Notes: a model not told the origin generated them from the letters alone. Positions 1-5,866 are shown, counted from the stretch's first letter. The stretch: DNA of 11,118 bases from Geodermatophilaceae bacterium (GCA_013696785.1 JACCXW010000015.1:1-11118), one strand, 5' to 3'. Made by a program: numbers and translations.

Positions 1-391
1 CAACCGCGACGACCAGCTGAGCGGACGACACGGATGCCTCCGTCGGGGACCCAGCGGTCACGACCGGCGGCGCCGCGACCGGCTCCAGCGAAGGCCGGCT
101 CGCCCAGGCAACCCCGGCTGCCAGCGCGGCTGACAGCAGCGCAACCAGGCACAGCACCGCCGCTCCCGGACGACCGGGGTCGAGCCGGATTCGATGGCCA
201 GGAGTTCGTCCGGCGCCGGAGTCCTCCACACCCGCGCCCGAGGCACCATCCTCACCAGAGGCGGACGTATCGCCGACACCGGCGTCCGCGCCAGCCGTAT
301 CCCCGTCGCGACCGCCGAGGATGGTGAGCCGGCGTTCGACCGCAGCCGCGTCGGCAGCGACCGACCGCCGGGACCATGACACTGGGAGCAC
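1..391 (-). CDS. comEA: ComEA-like DNA-uptake protein, N-terminal part (cut by window edge)
   Basis: About 130 N-terminal residues are visible; the rest lies beyond base 1. ComEA is a membrane-anchored DNA receptor that binds double-stranded DNA outside the cytoplasmic membrane and passes it to the ComEC channel. The visible order is a cytoplasmic start with a short amphipathic stretch (ERRLTILGG, residues 19-27), a Gly/Ala/Asp-rich linker, a single membrane helix (about residues 77-96, AAVLCLVALLSAALAAGVAW), a Pro/Ala linker, and then AQLVVAV (124-130), which looks like the first strand of an SLBB domain. The helix-hairpin-helix DNA-binding part is not in the window. The GTG at 391 is preferred because TAGCGT lies six bases upstream and would give a leaderless mRNA; a GTG at 382 is the alternative. 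Position after degV agrees with the actinobacterial order degV-comEA-comEC. The family call rests on layout and context more than on the conserved domain. Confidence 0.8.
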   Translation of the reverse strand, partial: MLPVSWSRRSVAADAAAVERRLTILGGRDGDTAGADAGVGDTSASGEDGASGAGVEDSGAGRTPGHRIRLDPGRPGAAVLCLVALLSAALAAGVAWASRPSLEPVAAPPVVTAGSPTEASVSSAQLVVAV

Positions 392-397
392 GACCCG

Positions 398-403
398 ACG
401 CTA
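398..403 (-). promoter_or_regulatory. Candidate -10 element of a leaderless comEA promoter
   Basis: On the minus strand TAGCGT fits the actinobacterial TANNNT -10 consensus and is followed by six bases and then GTG (391), the spacing expected when transcription starts at the start codon. No Shine-Dalgarno sequence precedes this GTG. The TAG of this element is also the last in-frame stop before comEA. Confidence 0.45.
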
Positions 404-437
404 GGGACGGCACCCGACCGTTCCGCGTTGCCGCTTC

Positions 438-468
438 GGCCTGTGGACGACGCGGGTGGCCTGTGGAC
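438..468. promoter_or_regulatory. Two DnaA-box-like direct repeats upstream of comEA
   Basis: The 11-mer GGCCTGTGGAC occurs at 438-448 and again at 458-468, exactly 20 bases (about two helical turns) apart. On the minus strand the cores read TCGTCCACA (450-442) and CTGTCCACA (470-462), each 8 of 9 matches to the actinobacterial DnaA box TTGTCCACA. They lie in the degV-comEA gap, about 47-77 bases upstream of the proposed comEA start. Binding by DnaA or another regulator is inferred only from the match and spacing. Confidence 0.45.
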
Positions 469-486
469 AGTCCGCAAGACCGAGGG

Positions 487-1338
487 TCAGCGCCGGACGA
501 CCACCACTCCGAGCAGACCCGGCCCGACATGTGCTCCGACGACCGCACCGACCTCCGAGGCGTAAAGGTGGTGCAGATGGGGCACCCGAGCGCGCAGCCG
601 GTCGGCCAGCCCGGCCGCTCTTTCCGCAGCGGCCAGATGCTGCACCGCGATGTCCACAGTGGACTCACCAGCAGCCTTGAGCGCCAACTCCTCCAACCGG
701 GCCACCGCCTTACCCGCGGTACGCACCTTCTCCAACGGCACGATGCGGCCGTCGACGACGTGCAACAGCGGCTTGACGGCGAGCGCCGTACCAAGCCACG
801 CCTGGGCGGCACCGATCCGACCGCCGCGGCGCAGGTGCTCCAAGGTGTCGACGTAGAACAGTGTCGTCGTACGGTCGACCGTCCGTTCGGCGATCGCCTC
901 GACCTCGTCAAGGCTCGAACCGGCTCCGGCAGCCTCCGCGGCCGACAGTACGGCGAATCCCAGCCCCATCGCCGCCGAGCGGGAATCGACCACGCGGACC
1001 GCATCGGATCCGCATTCGGCAGCGGCGAGGCGCGCCGCGTCCCACGTACCCGACAGCTCGCTCGACAGGTGGACGCTGACGACACCGTCGGCACCATCGG
1101 CCAATGCCTTTCGGTAGGCCTCGGTGAAGTCCTCGGGAGTCGGCCGGGACGTCGTCACCGATGCTCGCCGGTCGGACAGGGCGCGAGCCAAATCGCTCGG
1201 AGTCACGTCGACGCCCTCGATGCCGGACTCACCGTTCAAGACGACGTACAGCGGGACGACCGTGACGCCCAGCTCCGCGGCCAGGCCGGTCGGCAGGTAC
1301 GCCGTGGAGTCGGTGACGATGGCGACACGACCTGGCAT
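487..1338 (-). CDS. degV: DegV family fatty-acid-binding protein
   Basis: This 283-residue protein is of normal length for DegV (FakB-like) proteins, which bind a fatty acid in a cleft between two domains; in Firmicutes such proteins present fatty acids to the kinase FakA. Visible family marks are the N-terminal VTDST (residues 8-12), TTSRPTP (62-68), HLSSELSGT (90-98) with its ligand-contacting serines, LEHLRRGGRIG (166-176), KPLL (189-192) and the C-terminal EVGAVVGAHVGPG (262-274). The ATG at 1338 follows the stop of the decayed octT-like gene by nine bases and has no clear Shine-Dalgarno sequence. In mycobacteria the same gene sits between octT and comEA, so the position is conserved. No FakA gene is in the window, so its role in fatty-acid activation here is unproven. 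Confidence 0.93.
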   Translation of the reverse strand: MPGRVAIVTDSTAYLPTGLAAELGVTVVPLYVVLNGESGIEGVDVTPSDLARALSDRRASVTTSRPTPEDFTEAYRKALADGADGVVSVHLSSELSGTWDAARLAAAECGSDAVRVVDSRSAAMGLGFAVLSAAEAAGAGSSLDEVEAIAERTVDRTTTLFYVDTLEHLRRGGRIGAAQAWLGTALAVKPLLHVVDGRIVPLEKVRTAGKAVARLEELALKAAGESTVDIAVQHLAAAERAAGLADRLRARVPHLHHLYASEVGAVVGAHVGPGLLGVVVVRR

Positions 1339-1347
1339 GTGCGAAAT

Positions 1348-1820
1348 CTAGTCCGCGTGTCCCCGTTGCCAGCCGGAATGACCCGCCAGTACGCCGGCGG
1401 GTGCCCCCGACGCACCCGCCCGTACGACGGCGCGTCGTGCGGCACGATTCCGGCGATCGGCAGGTCCGGCCCGAAATAGCGGATGCCGGCGACACAGCGC
1501 GACAGGTAGTGATCGGTCTGCGGCTGGGAGAGCATCCGCACCCGCCACCAGGTGGGGATTACCGCGGGCAGGTAGTCCATCCCGCCGACCGCCAGTACAA
1601 CGGCGTCGCAGCGCGGCAGCAACAGGGACCACGACAGCGGATCCCGCGTCAGCGCCACCAGGCGTCACGGGCTGTCCAGCCGAACCCGGCGACGATGTCA
1701 GCGCGCGGCCAGTCGTGCGGCCATGACGTTGGGATACAGACCGGGGTGGGTAAGCGGCTCAGGACGTTGCGGCCCGTGGAAGGCGAGCGAGTCGGCCACG
1801 ATCAGCACTCGCGGCGTCAT
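1348..1820 (-). pseudogene. octT: Decayed OctT-like SGNH-fold octanoyltransferase gene
   Basis: The start is translationally coupled to gpgP: the TGA of gpgP overlaps this ATG as TGATG (1822-1818). The first frame gives about 40 residues, starting RVLIVADSLAFHGP (SGNH block I with the serine nucleophile), and stops with TGA at 1700-1698. Homology continues in a second frame (DIVAGFGWTARDAWW), then from about 1657 in a third (LTRDPLSW ... VGGMDYLP ... DHYLSRC ... GIRYFGPDLPIAGIVPHDAPSYGR). After about 1391 it moves to a fourth segment ending at TAG (1350-1348). One missing G at each junction would restore the reading frame. Compared from memory with mycobacterial OctT (about 245 residues), roughly 30 internal residues after MDYLPAVIPT and some 50 C-terminal residues, including the DxxH catalytic block, are missing. 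OctT acylates early methylglucose lipopolysaccharide intermediates. The product here should be inactive. Identification rests on gene order and remembered sequence likeness. Confidence 0.72.
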
Positions 1821-2524
1821 CAGCGCCCGGATCTGTCGACGCCCGCCTCGGCGTCCGGCGGGACCGGGATCTCCTCCTCGGCTTCCTCAGGTTCCTCCGC
1901 ATCGACGGAGGAGGATACCGGCTCGTGTTCCGGGAAGGGCCCGACGTTGTGCCGATCCAACCGCCACCCCGCCGGTTCCAGCCGCAGATCACTCCAGTGG
2001 CAGTTCGCCAACGGCGCGATCACCCTCGACAGCGGTGGGGGAAGCCCCAGCAGCCGTGCGGCGAGAAGTTTCGCCGTACCGCCGTGGGTCACCAAGACGA
2101 CCGTTTGCCCGTCAGCGTCGGCGGCGGCGGCTTGGGCCCGGTCGGCAACCTCGCTGTGCAGCTCACCGCCGCCTCGTCGGGCGAGGCTGCCGGAGACCCA
2201 CTGCTGCCACTCCTCGGGGAACTCACGCTCGACGTCGGCCCGGGTCCGGCCCTCCCAGCGTCCGAGGCTGCTCTCCCGAAGCCGGACGTCGGTACGGATC
2301 GGCAAGCCGGTGACGTCGGCGAGCGCCTGCGCCGTCACCATCGCTCGCGTCAGGTCGCTGGACACGATGAGATCCGGCTTCTCCTCGGATAGCAGTACGG
2401 CTGCAGCCGCGGCCTCGGCAATGCCCACGGAATCCAGCGGTACGTCGGAATGGCCCTGAAAGCGCCGCTCGGCGTTCCATGCGGTCCGGCCGTGGCGCCA
2501 TAACAGCAACCGCCGCGCCTGCAT
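1820..2524 (-). CDS. gpgP: Histidine phosphatase, GpgP-like (glucosyl-3-phosphoglycerate phosphatase)
   Basis: This 234-residue protein belongs to the phosphoglycerate-mutase/histidine-phosphatase superfamily. RHG at residues 10-12 carries the phospho-accepting His11; Arg60 (SSDLTR), Glu84 (RLRESSLG) and His147 (VTHGG) complete the catalytic pocket. The layout and the tail motif NCHWSDL...GWRLDRHNVG (174-195) resemble mycobacterial GpgP, which dephosphorylates glucosyl-3-phosphoglycerate to glucosylglycerate, the first committed product towards methylglucose lipopolysaccharide. Substrate assignment is by synteny (rsfS-gpgP-octT-degV) and should be treated as probable. The last 35 residues are an acidic, Pro/Ser-rich tail (about EEPEEAEEEIP) outside the fold. 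The ATG at 2524 is chosen because GGAGG lies seven bases upstream; in-frame GTGs at 2527, 2563 and 2599 are possible earlier starts created by a tandem repeat. Confidence 0.85.
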   Translation of the reverse strand: MQARRLLLWRHGRTAWNAERRFQGHSDVPLDSVGIAEAAAAAVLLSEEKPDLIVSSDLTRAMVTAQALADVTGLPIRTDVRLRESSLGRWEGRTRADVEREFPEEWQQWVSGSLARRGGGELHSEVADRAQAAAADADGQTVVLVTHGGTAKLLAARLLGLPPPLSRVIAPLANCHWSDLRLEPAGWRLDRHNVGPFPEHEPVSSSVDAEEPEEAEEEIPVPPDAEAGVDRSGR

Positions 2525-2610
2525 CACTGCGCCTCCGCGGCGGGAATTGCGTCGGCGGTCCACTGCGCCTCCGCGGCGGGAATTGCGTCGGCGGTCCACC
2601 GCGCCTCCGC
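2525..2610. repeat. 36-bp tandem repeat (2.4 copies) spanning the gpgP translation start region
   Basis: Two perfect 36-base units occupy 2525-2560 and 2561-2596, followed by a 14-base partial copy at 2597-2610 with one T-to-C change. Read on the minus strand, each copy includes GGAGG followed by CGC[A/G]GTG. The Shine-Dalgarno and a GTG codon are therefore repeated three times, 36 bases (12 codons) apart and in the gpgP frame with no stop between. Only the last copy is followed directly by ATG, at the best spacing. If the upstream GTGs are used, the protein gains one or two DRRRNSRRGGAV blocks. Confidence 0.93.
2532..2536 (-). promoter_or_regulatory. Ribosome binding site of gpgP
   Basis: GGAGG on the minus strand lies seven bases before ATG 2524 and decides this start over the adjacent GTG at 2527, which is only four bases from the same site. 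Identical GGAGG copies lie 36 and 72 bases upstream within the tandem repeat. Confidence 0.7.
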
Positions 2611-2627
2611 ACGCGCTACGTGGGAGC

Positions 2628-3002
2628 TCAACGACTCGGCTCGGCGGCGTCCACGAACGGGATCGTCGGGCAGTCCTTCCACAGTCGTTCGAGGGCGTAG
2701 AACACCCGCTCCTCGGCATGCTGGACGTGCACGACGACGTCCACATAGTCCAGCAGTACCCAGCGGCCCTCACCGTGGCCCTCCCGGCGAACGGGCTTGA
2801 CGCCCACCAGACGCAACCGCTCCTCTATCTCGTCGACGATGGACTGCACCTGTCGCTCGTTCGGCGCCGAGGCGATCAGGAAGACGTCCGTGATGACGAG
2901 TTGCTCACTGACGTCGACGAGGATGATGTCGGTTGCCAGTTTGTCGGCGGCAGCCTGGGCCGCGCGCTGAGCGAGGTCGACGGCGTCGTCGGTTGCAGTC
3001 AC
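2628..3002 (-). CDS. rsfS: Ribosomal silencing factor RsfS
   Basis: The product has 124 residues, typical for RsfS, which binds ribosomal protein uL14 on the large subunit and blocks joining of the small subunit when nutrients are short. Visible marks are the N-terminal helix AVDLAQRAAQAAADKLATDI, then DVSEQLVITDVFLIASAPNERQVQSIVDEIEE, RREG...GRWVLLDYVDVVVHV and the closing EERVFYALERLWKDCP. The GTG at 3002 (reading MTATDDAV) is preferred because GGGGAG lies about ten bases upstream and homologs usually begin there; an in-frame GTG at 3032 would add ten residues and has only a weak GAGAGA before it. It follows nadD by 34 bases and is probably cotranscribed with it. The stop is 103 bases before gpgP, a wider gap than usual because of the tandem repeat. 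Confidence 0.93.
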   Translation of the reverse strand: MTATDDAVDLAQRAAQAAADKLATDIILVDVSEQLVITDVFLIASAPNERQVQSIVDEIEERLRLVGVKPVRREGHGEGRWVLLDYVDVVVHVQHAEERVFYALERLWKDCPTIPFVDAAEPSR

Positions 3003-3036
3003 AGTTCGGCGTCTCCCCTTCGTTGAATCCACTCTC

Positions 3037-3651
3037 TCACGAGCCGCGGCCCCGGTAGAGCCGGCGCTTCTCGATGTACTGAACGACGCCGTCCGGAACC
3101 AGATACCAAACCGGCATCCCCCGCGACACCCGGTCCCGGCACCCGCTGGAGGAGATCGACATTGCCGGGACCTCCACCAGGGTCACGGACCCGGCCGGGA
3201 GATGCTCGTCCCCGAGCACGTATCCGGGTCGCGTGACACCGATGAAATGGGCCAGCGCGAACACCTCGTCGGCCCGGCGCCACGACAGGATCTGCTGAAG
3301 TGCATCCGCGCCGGTGATGAAGAACAACTCCGCGTCCGGACGCTCGGCGTGCAGATCCGTCAGCGTGTCCACGGTGTACGTCGGACCGCGGCGCTCCACA
3401 TCGACTCGACTCACCTGGAACGCCGGATTGGACGCGGTTGCGATGACCGTCATCAGGTATCGGTCCTCGGCCGGACTGACGCCGCCCTGGTGTTTCTGCC
3501 ACGGCTCACCGGTCGGGACGAACAACACCTCGTCCAGCTTGAACAGACTCGCGACCTCGCTGGCTGCGACCAGGTGCCCGTGGTGGATCGGGTCGAACGT
3601 GCCACCCATGACGCCCAGCCGGGTCGGCCGGCGCTCGCTCTCGACGGTCAC
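3037..3651 (-). CDS. nadD: Nicotinate-nucleotide adenylyltransferase NadD
   Basis: NadD joins nicotinate mononucleotide and ATP to nicotinate adenine dinucleotide, a step shared by the de novo and salvage routes to NAD. The 204-residue product has the nucleotidyltransferase signature GVMGGTFDPIHHGHL (residues 13-27), the VPTGEPWQK substrate loop (45-53), FITGADAL (111-118), SWRRADEV (123-130) and a C-terminal ISSSGCRDRV (166-175), the ISSTxxR-type ATP motif with Ser in place of the usual Thr. The GTG at 3651 is preferred: TAGGCT lies eight bases upstream, with no Shine-Dalgarno sequence, so a leaderless message is likely. A TTG at 3660 is the alternative. It heads a minus-strand run nadD-rsfS-gpgP and is transcribed divergently from the plus-strand phosphatase gene. 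Confidence 0.94.
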   Translation of the reverse strand: MTVESERRPTRLGVMGGTFDPIHHGHLVAASEVASLFKLDEVLFVPTGEPWQKHQGGVSPAEDRYLMTVIATASNPAFQVSRVDVERRGPTYTVDTLTDLHAERPDAELFFITGADALQQILSWRRADEVFALAHFIGVTRPGYVLGDEHLPAGSVTLVEVPAMSISSSGCRDRVSRGMPVWYLVPDGVVQYIEKRRLYRGRGS

Positions 3652-3659
3652 GACGCGCA

Positions 3660-3673
3660 AGCCTAGTTAGCCT
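3660..3673. promoter_or_regulatory. Back-to-back -10 elements of a divergent, probably leaderless promoter pair
   Basis: On the plus strand TAGCCT (3668-3673) is followed by six bases and then the GTG at 3680. On the minus strand TAGGCT (3665-3660) is followed by eight bases and then the nadD GTG at 3651. Both fit TANNNT and neither start has a Shine-Dalgarno sequence. The two -10 elements lie two bases apart, so the two polymerases could not bind at the same time. The call rests on motif and spacing only. Confidence 0.5.
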
Positions 3674-3679
3674 GTCTCG

Positions 3680-4324
3680 GTGAGTGATCTGCACTGCCCG
3701 GCCACGCTGCTCGTCGTACGCCATGGCGAAGCGACATATGCCGAGCCGGACCTGCCGAGCGACGAGGGCGGTTGGCTCACCGACCGCGGACGACAACAGG
3801 CCGCGGACTTCTCCGAAGGGGTACGCCGGCGTCGCGTTGCCGCTGTCTACACCAGCGTTCTGAGCCGGGCGGTGGAGACCGGAGCGATCGTGGCCGATCG
3901 GCTTTCCGTCACAAGCGAGCCCCGGCCCGGCCTGCAGGAATTCGCCGTCGGGTCGTACGGCGGCCGACCCGAAGGCCATGACCTCATAGCGGCAGTGTTC
4001 CGCCGCTGGCTCGACGACGACCTGGCGGCGGGCTGCCCCGGCGGTGAGACGGCCCGAGCCGTCATCGAGCGGTTCGGCGCTGCCTTGCGAGAGTTGGCCG
4101 ACCTGCACCGCGGCGAGACCGTCGTCATAGTCAGCCACGGCGGTGCGATGTCCCTGGCGATTCCGCGGCTGTGCCTCAACGCCAGCGCGGATCTGGTCCG
4201 GGCTCATTGGGTGCCCAACTGCGCCGTCGCGGAGGTCAGCGTGGACGCGGACAGGTGGCTGTTGCAGAGTTGGCCGGGCTCGCGTGATCCGGCTGGGGCC
4301 GGGGCTGATCCGCCGGCCGGCTGA
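3680..4324 (+). CDS. Histidine phosphatase family protein
   Basis: This is the only plus-strand gene in the window. The 214-residue product belongs to the phosphoglycerate-mutase-like superfamily: VVRHGE (residues 12-17) with phospho-accepting His15, the second arginine at SRA (Arg63), acidic Glu87 in LQEFAVGSYGG, and the second catalytic histidine in VSHGG (His153). The N-terminal sequence LLVVRHGEATYAEPDLPSDEGGWLT resembles broad-specificity phosphatases. It is distinct from the GpgP-like protein in this window, lacking that protein's GWRLDRHN tail motif and acidic extension. The substrate cannot be read from sequence. The GTG at 3680 has no Shine-Dalgarno sequence but a TAGCCT element six bases upstream, suggesting leaderless translation. 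A hairpin follows the stop, and the next gene converges on it. Confidence 0.88.
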   Translation: MSDLHCPATLLVVRHGEATYAEPDLPSDEGGWLTDRGRQQAADFSEGVRRRRVAAVYTSVLSRAVETGAIVADRLSVTSEPRPGLQEFAVGSYGGRPEGHDLIAAVFRRWLDDDLAAGCPGGETARAVIERFGAALRELADLHRGETVVIVSHGGAMSLAIPRLCLNASADLVRAHWVPNCAVAEVSVDADRWLLQSWPGSRDPAGAGADPPAG

Positions 4325-4339
4325 GCGTTGGCAAGCGGG

Positions 4340-4366
4340 TGGCCGGTCCCCCCGTGCGACCGGCCA
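4340..4366 (+). terminator. Hairpin downstream of the plus-strand phosphatase gene
   Basis: TGGCCGGTC (4340-4348) pairs with GACCGGCCA (4358-4366) around a nine-base loop, giving a perfect nine-pair, GC-rich stem 15 bases after the stop codon. There is no T-run, which is common for actinobacterial terminators. It is a likely 3' end for the phosphatase message. Confidence 0.5.
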
Positions 4367-4408
4367 TGCCCCCGCGGCGGTGGCCCGAGATGTCCGAGCG
4401 ACCCTCCA

Positions 4409-4425
4409 CAAGCAGTGACTGCTTG
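4409..4425. terminator. Near-perfect palindrome in the convergent gap
   Basis: CAAGCAGTGACTGCTTG is an eight-base inverted repeat around a single central G. It sits 62 bases beyond the stop of the minus-strand VWA gene, between two convergent genes, and would fold on either strand. A terminator or mRNA 3'-end stabiliser is the simplest reading; the short centre also fits a dimeric-protein binding site. The rest of 4325-4486 holds no gene that I can see. Confidence 0.35.
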
Positions 4426-4486
4426 CACACAACACAACGCACGGGGCGGCACCTGGTAACGGGTCTGCTGCAGATTTCTCTCGCAG

Positions 4487-5866
4487 TCAGACCGGCAGCA
4501 GCCGCGTGACGAACGCCCCGAGTTGTTCGGCGTTGCGGCACTCGACCATTTCGATGACCTCGGAGTAGACATCGGCTGCCGAGTCGCCCGCCCCCCACTG
4601 CCGCCGTGGCTCCGGATTGAGCCAGTAGGCGTGTCGGGATCGGGCCACCAGCCCCTTGAGAGTGACCGTCCCGGGCGAGCGGTAGTTCGTCCGGGCGTCC
4701 CCGAGAACGAGCAGCGAGGTCTTGGGACCGACCGCTTCGGGCCAGCGTTCGGCGAAAACCTCGAACGCGTGCCCGTAGTCGCTGTGGCCGTCGAACCACA
4801 CCACGTCAGCCTCCCGCGACAGCCGTTGAGTGGCGTCGAGCAGGTCGGCGCCGGGGCTGAAGAACCGGCTCACCTCGTCGCAGGTGTCGACGAAGGCGAA
4901 GGCCCGGACCCGGCTGAACTGCTCGCGCAATGCTGCGGTGAGCATCAGCGTGAAATGACTGAACCCGGCCACCGACCCGGACACGTCGCAGAGCACCACC
5001 AGCTCCGGCTTGTGCGGACGATGCGGACGGTGGTGGGTCACGATCGGGACACCGCCGGTGCCGAGCGAGGCCCGGACGGTACGGCGGAAATCCAGCCGCC
5101 CGGATCGCCCACGACGTCGCTTCGCCGCCAGCCTGGCGGCCAGTCGGCGAGCCAGTGGGGCCACCGTCCGGCGCAGTGCGGCCAGGTCCTGCTGTTGCGC
5201 GCGCAGGAAGTCGATCTGCTCGGCCAGCGGCCGGATGGTCGTCCGTGCGACGTTGTCCCGTCCGCGCTGCTCCGCGACGCGACGGCGAACCTCCTCCTCG
5301 ATGGCCGTCCGCAACGCCGCGATGCGGTCGCTGATGGTCTGCCTGGCCACCTGCTCGGCCAGGCCGCCGCGATCGGCGCCGGCGAGGAGCGCGTCCAGCA
5401 GCCGGGAGACGAGGGTGTCGGGCGAGAGCGCCCGCAGCACCCGGTAGCTGAAGAAGGACTGCCGGCCGGGGACCGGGTCGGCCTGCCCGAGCCTCGTCAC
5501 CGCGTCGCGGGCGAAGCGGCGCAGCGCCTCGTCGTCGCCGTCTAGCAGCAGCCGGGCTAGTTCGTCGCGGATGGCTTCGACATCGGGCTGCGGTCCGTCG
5601 GCTTGAGGAGATAGCCCCCCGGCCGACCCCTCACCCATGAGAGCTGGCCACCAGAGGTCGAACAGTGCGTCGTAGCTCGGGCGGTACACCGCGCGCTTGA
5701 CCACGACGGCCGCCAGGCCCTCGCGGAGCTGCCGGCGGTCCAGGACGTCCACGGCACCGAGTACCGCCGCCGCGTCGATCCCCTCGCTCACGCCGACCGG
5801 AACGCCGGCCGCCCGCAGCGCGCGGACGAAGTCGGCGAGATGGTCCAGGAGTCCTGGCGCAGTCAC
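4487..5866 (-). CDS. VWA domain protein, CoxE-like
   Basis: The 459-residue product has a helical, charged N-terminal half (about 1-270, with Arg/Gln/Glu-rich helices around 180-260) and a C-terminal von Willebrand A domain. The domain carries the metal-ion site DVSGS (294-298), GHSDYGHAF (360-368) and LGDARTNY (388-395). LNPEPRRQWGAGDSAADVY (416-434) is typical of the CoxE/VWA partners of MoxR ATPases. In the characterised relatives (CoxD/CoxE, NorQ/NorD) such pairs act as chaperones that finish metalloenzymes. The GTG start directly abuts the TAG of the ATPase gene (TAGGTG), so the two are almost certainly coupled. A basic His-rich strip THHRPHRPHK (277-286) precedes the VWA domain. No CO dehydrogenase or nitric-oxide reductase gene is nearby, so the client is unknown. 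Confidence 0.9.
   Translation of the reverse strand: MTAPGLLDHLADFVRALRAAGVPVGVSEGIDAAAVLGAVDVLDRRQLREGLAAVVVKRAVYRPSYDALFDLWWPALMGEGSAGGLSPQADGPQPDVEAIRDELARLLLDGDDEALRRFARDAVTRLGQADPVPGRQSFFSYRVLRALSPDTLVSRLLDALLAGADRGGLAEQVARQTISDRIAALRTAIEEEVRRRVAEQRGRDNVARTTIRPLAEQIDFLRAQQQDLAALRRTVAPLARRLAARLAAKRRRGRSGRLDFRRTVRASLGTGGVPIVTHHRPHRPHKPELVVLCDVSGSVAGFSHFTLMLTAALREQFSRVRAFAFVDTCDEVSRFFSPGADLLDATQRLSREADVVWFDGHSDYGHAFEVFAERWPEAVGPKTSLLVLGDARTNYRSPGTVTLKGLVARSRHAYWLNPEPRRQWGAGDSAADVYSEVIEMVECRNAEQLGAFVTRLLPV

Noticed and set aside
650..664. A further DnaA-like core (ATGTCCACA) overlapping the inverted repeat GTCCAC-A-GTGGAC
   Set aside because: It lies inside the degV coding sequence, where it encodes ESTVDIAV residues conserved in frame; chance from codon use is the simpler reading.
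376..1479. Long plus-strand open frame opposite degV
   Set aside because: It is Arg/Gly/Pro-rich shadow sequence in high-GC DNA with no recognisable domain, lying opposite the well-supported degV and octT-like genes.
2525..2610. Possible CRISPR array at the 36-base repeats
   Set aside because: The units are directly adjacent with no spacers and keep the gpgP reading frame, so this is a simple tandem duplication.
2525..2773. Longer gpgP open frame reaching back into rsfS
   Set aside because: The extra N-terminal stretch overlaps conserved rsfS codons and has no family likeness; the GGAGG before ATG 2524 explains the true start.
4523..5545. Plus-strand open frame opposite the VWA gene
   Set aside because: No ribosome binding site and no domain; low-information antisense translation of a conserved gene.
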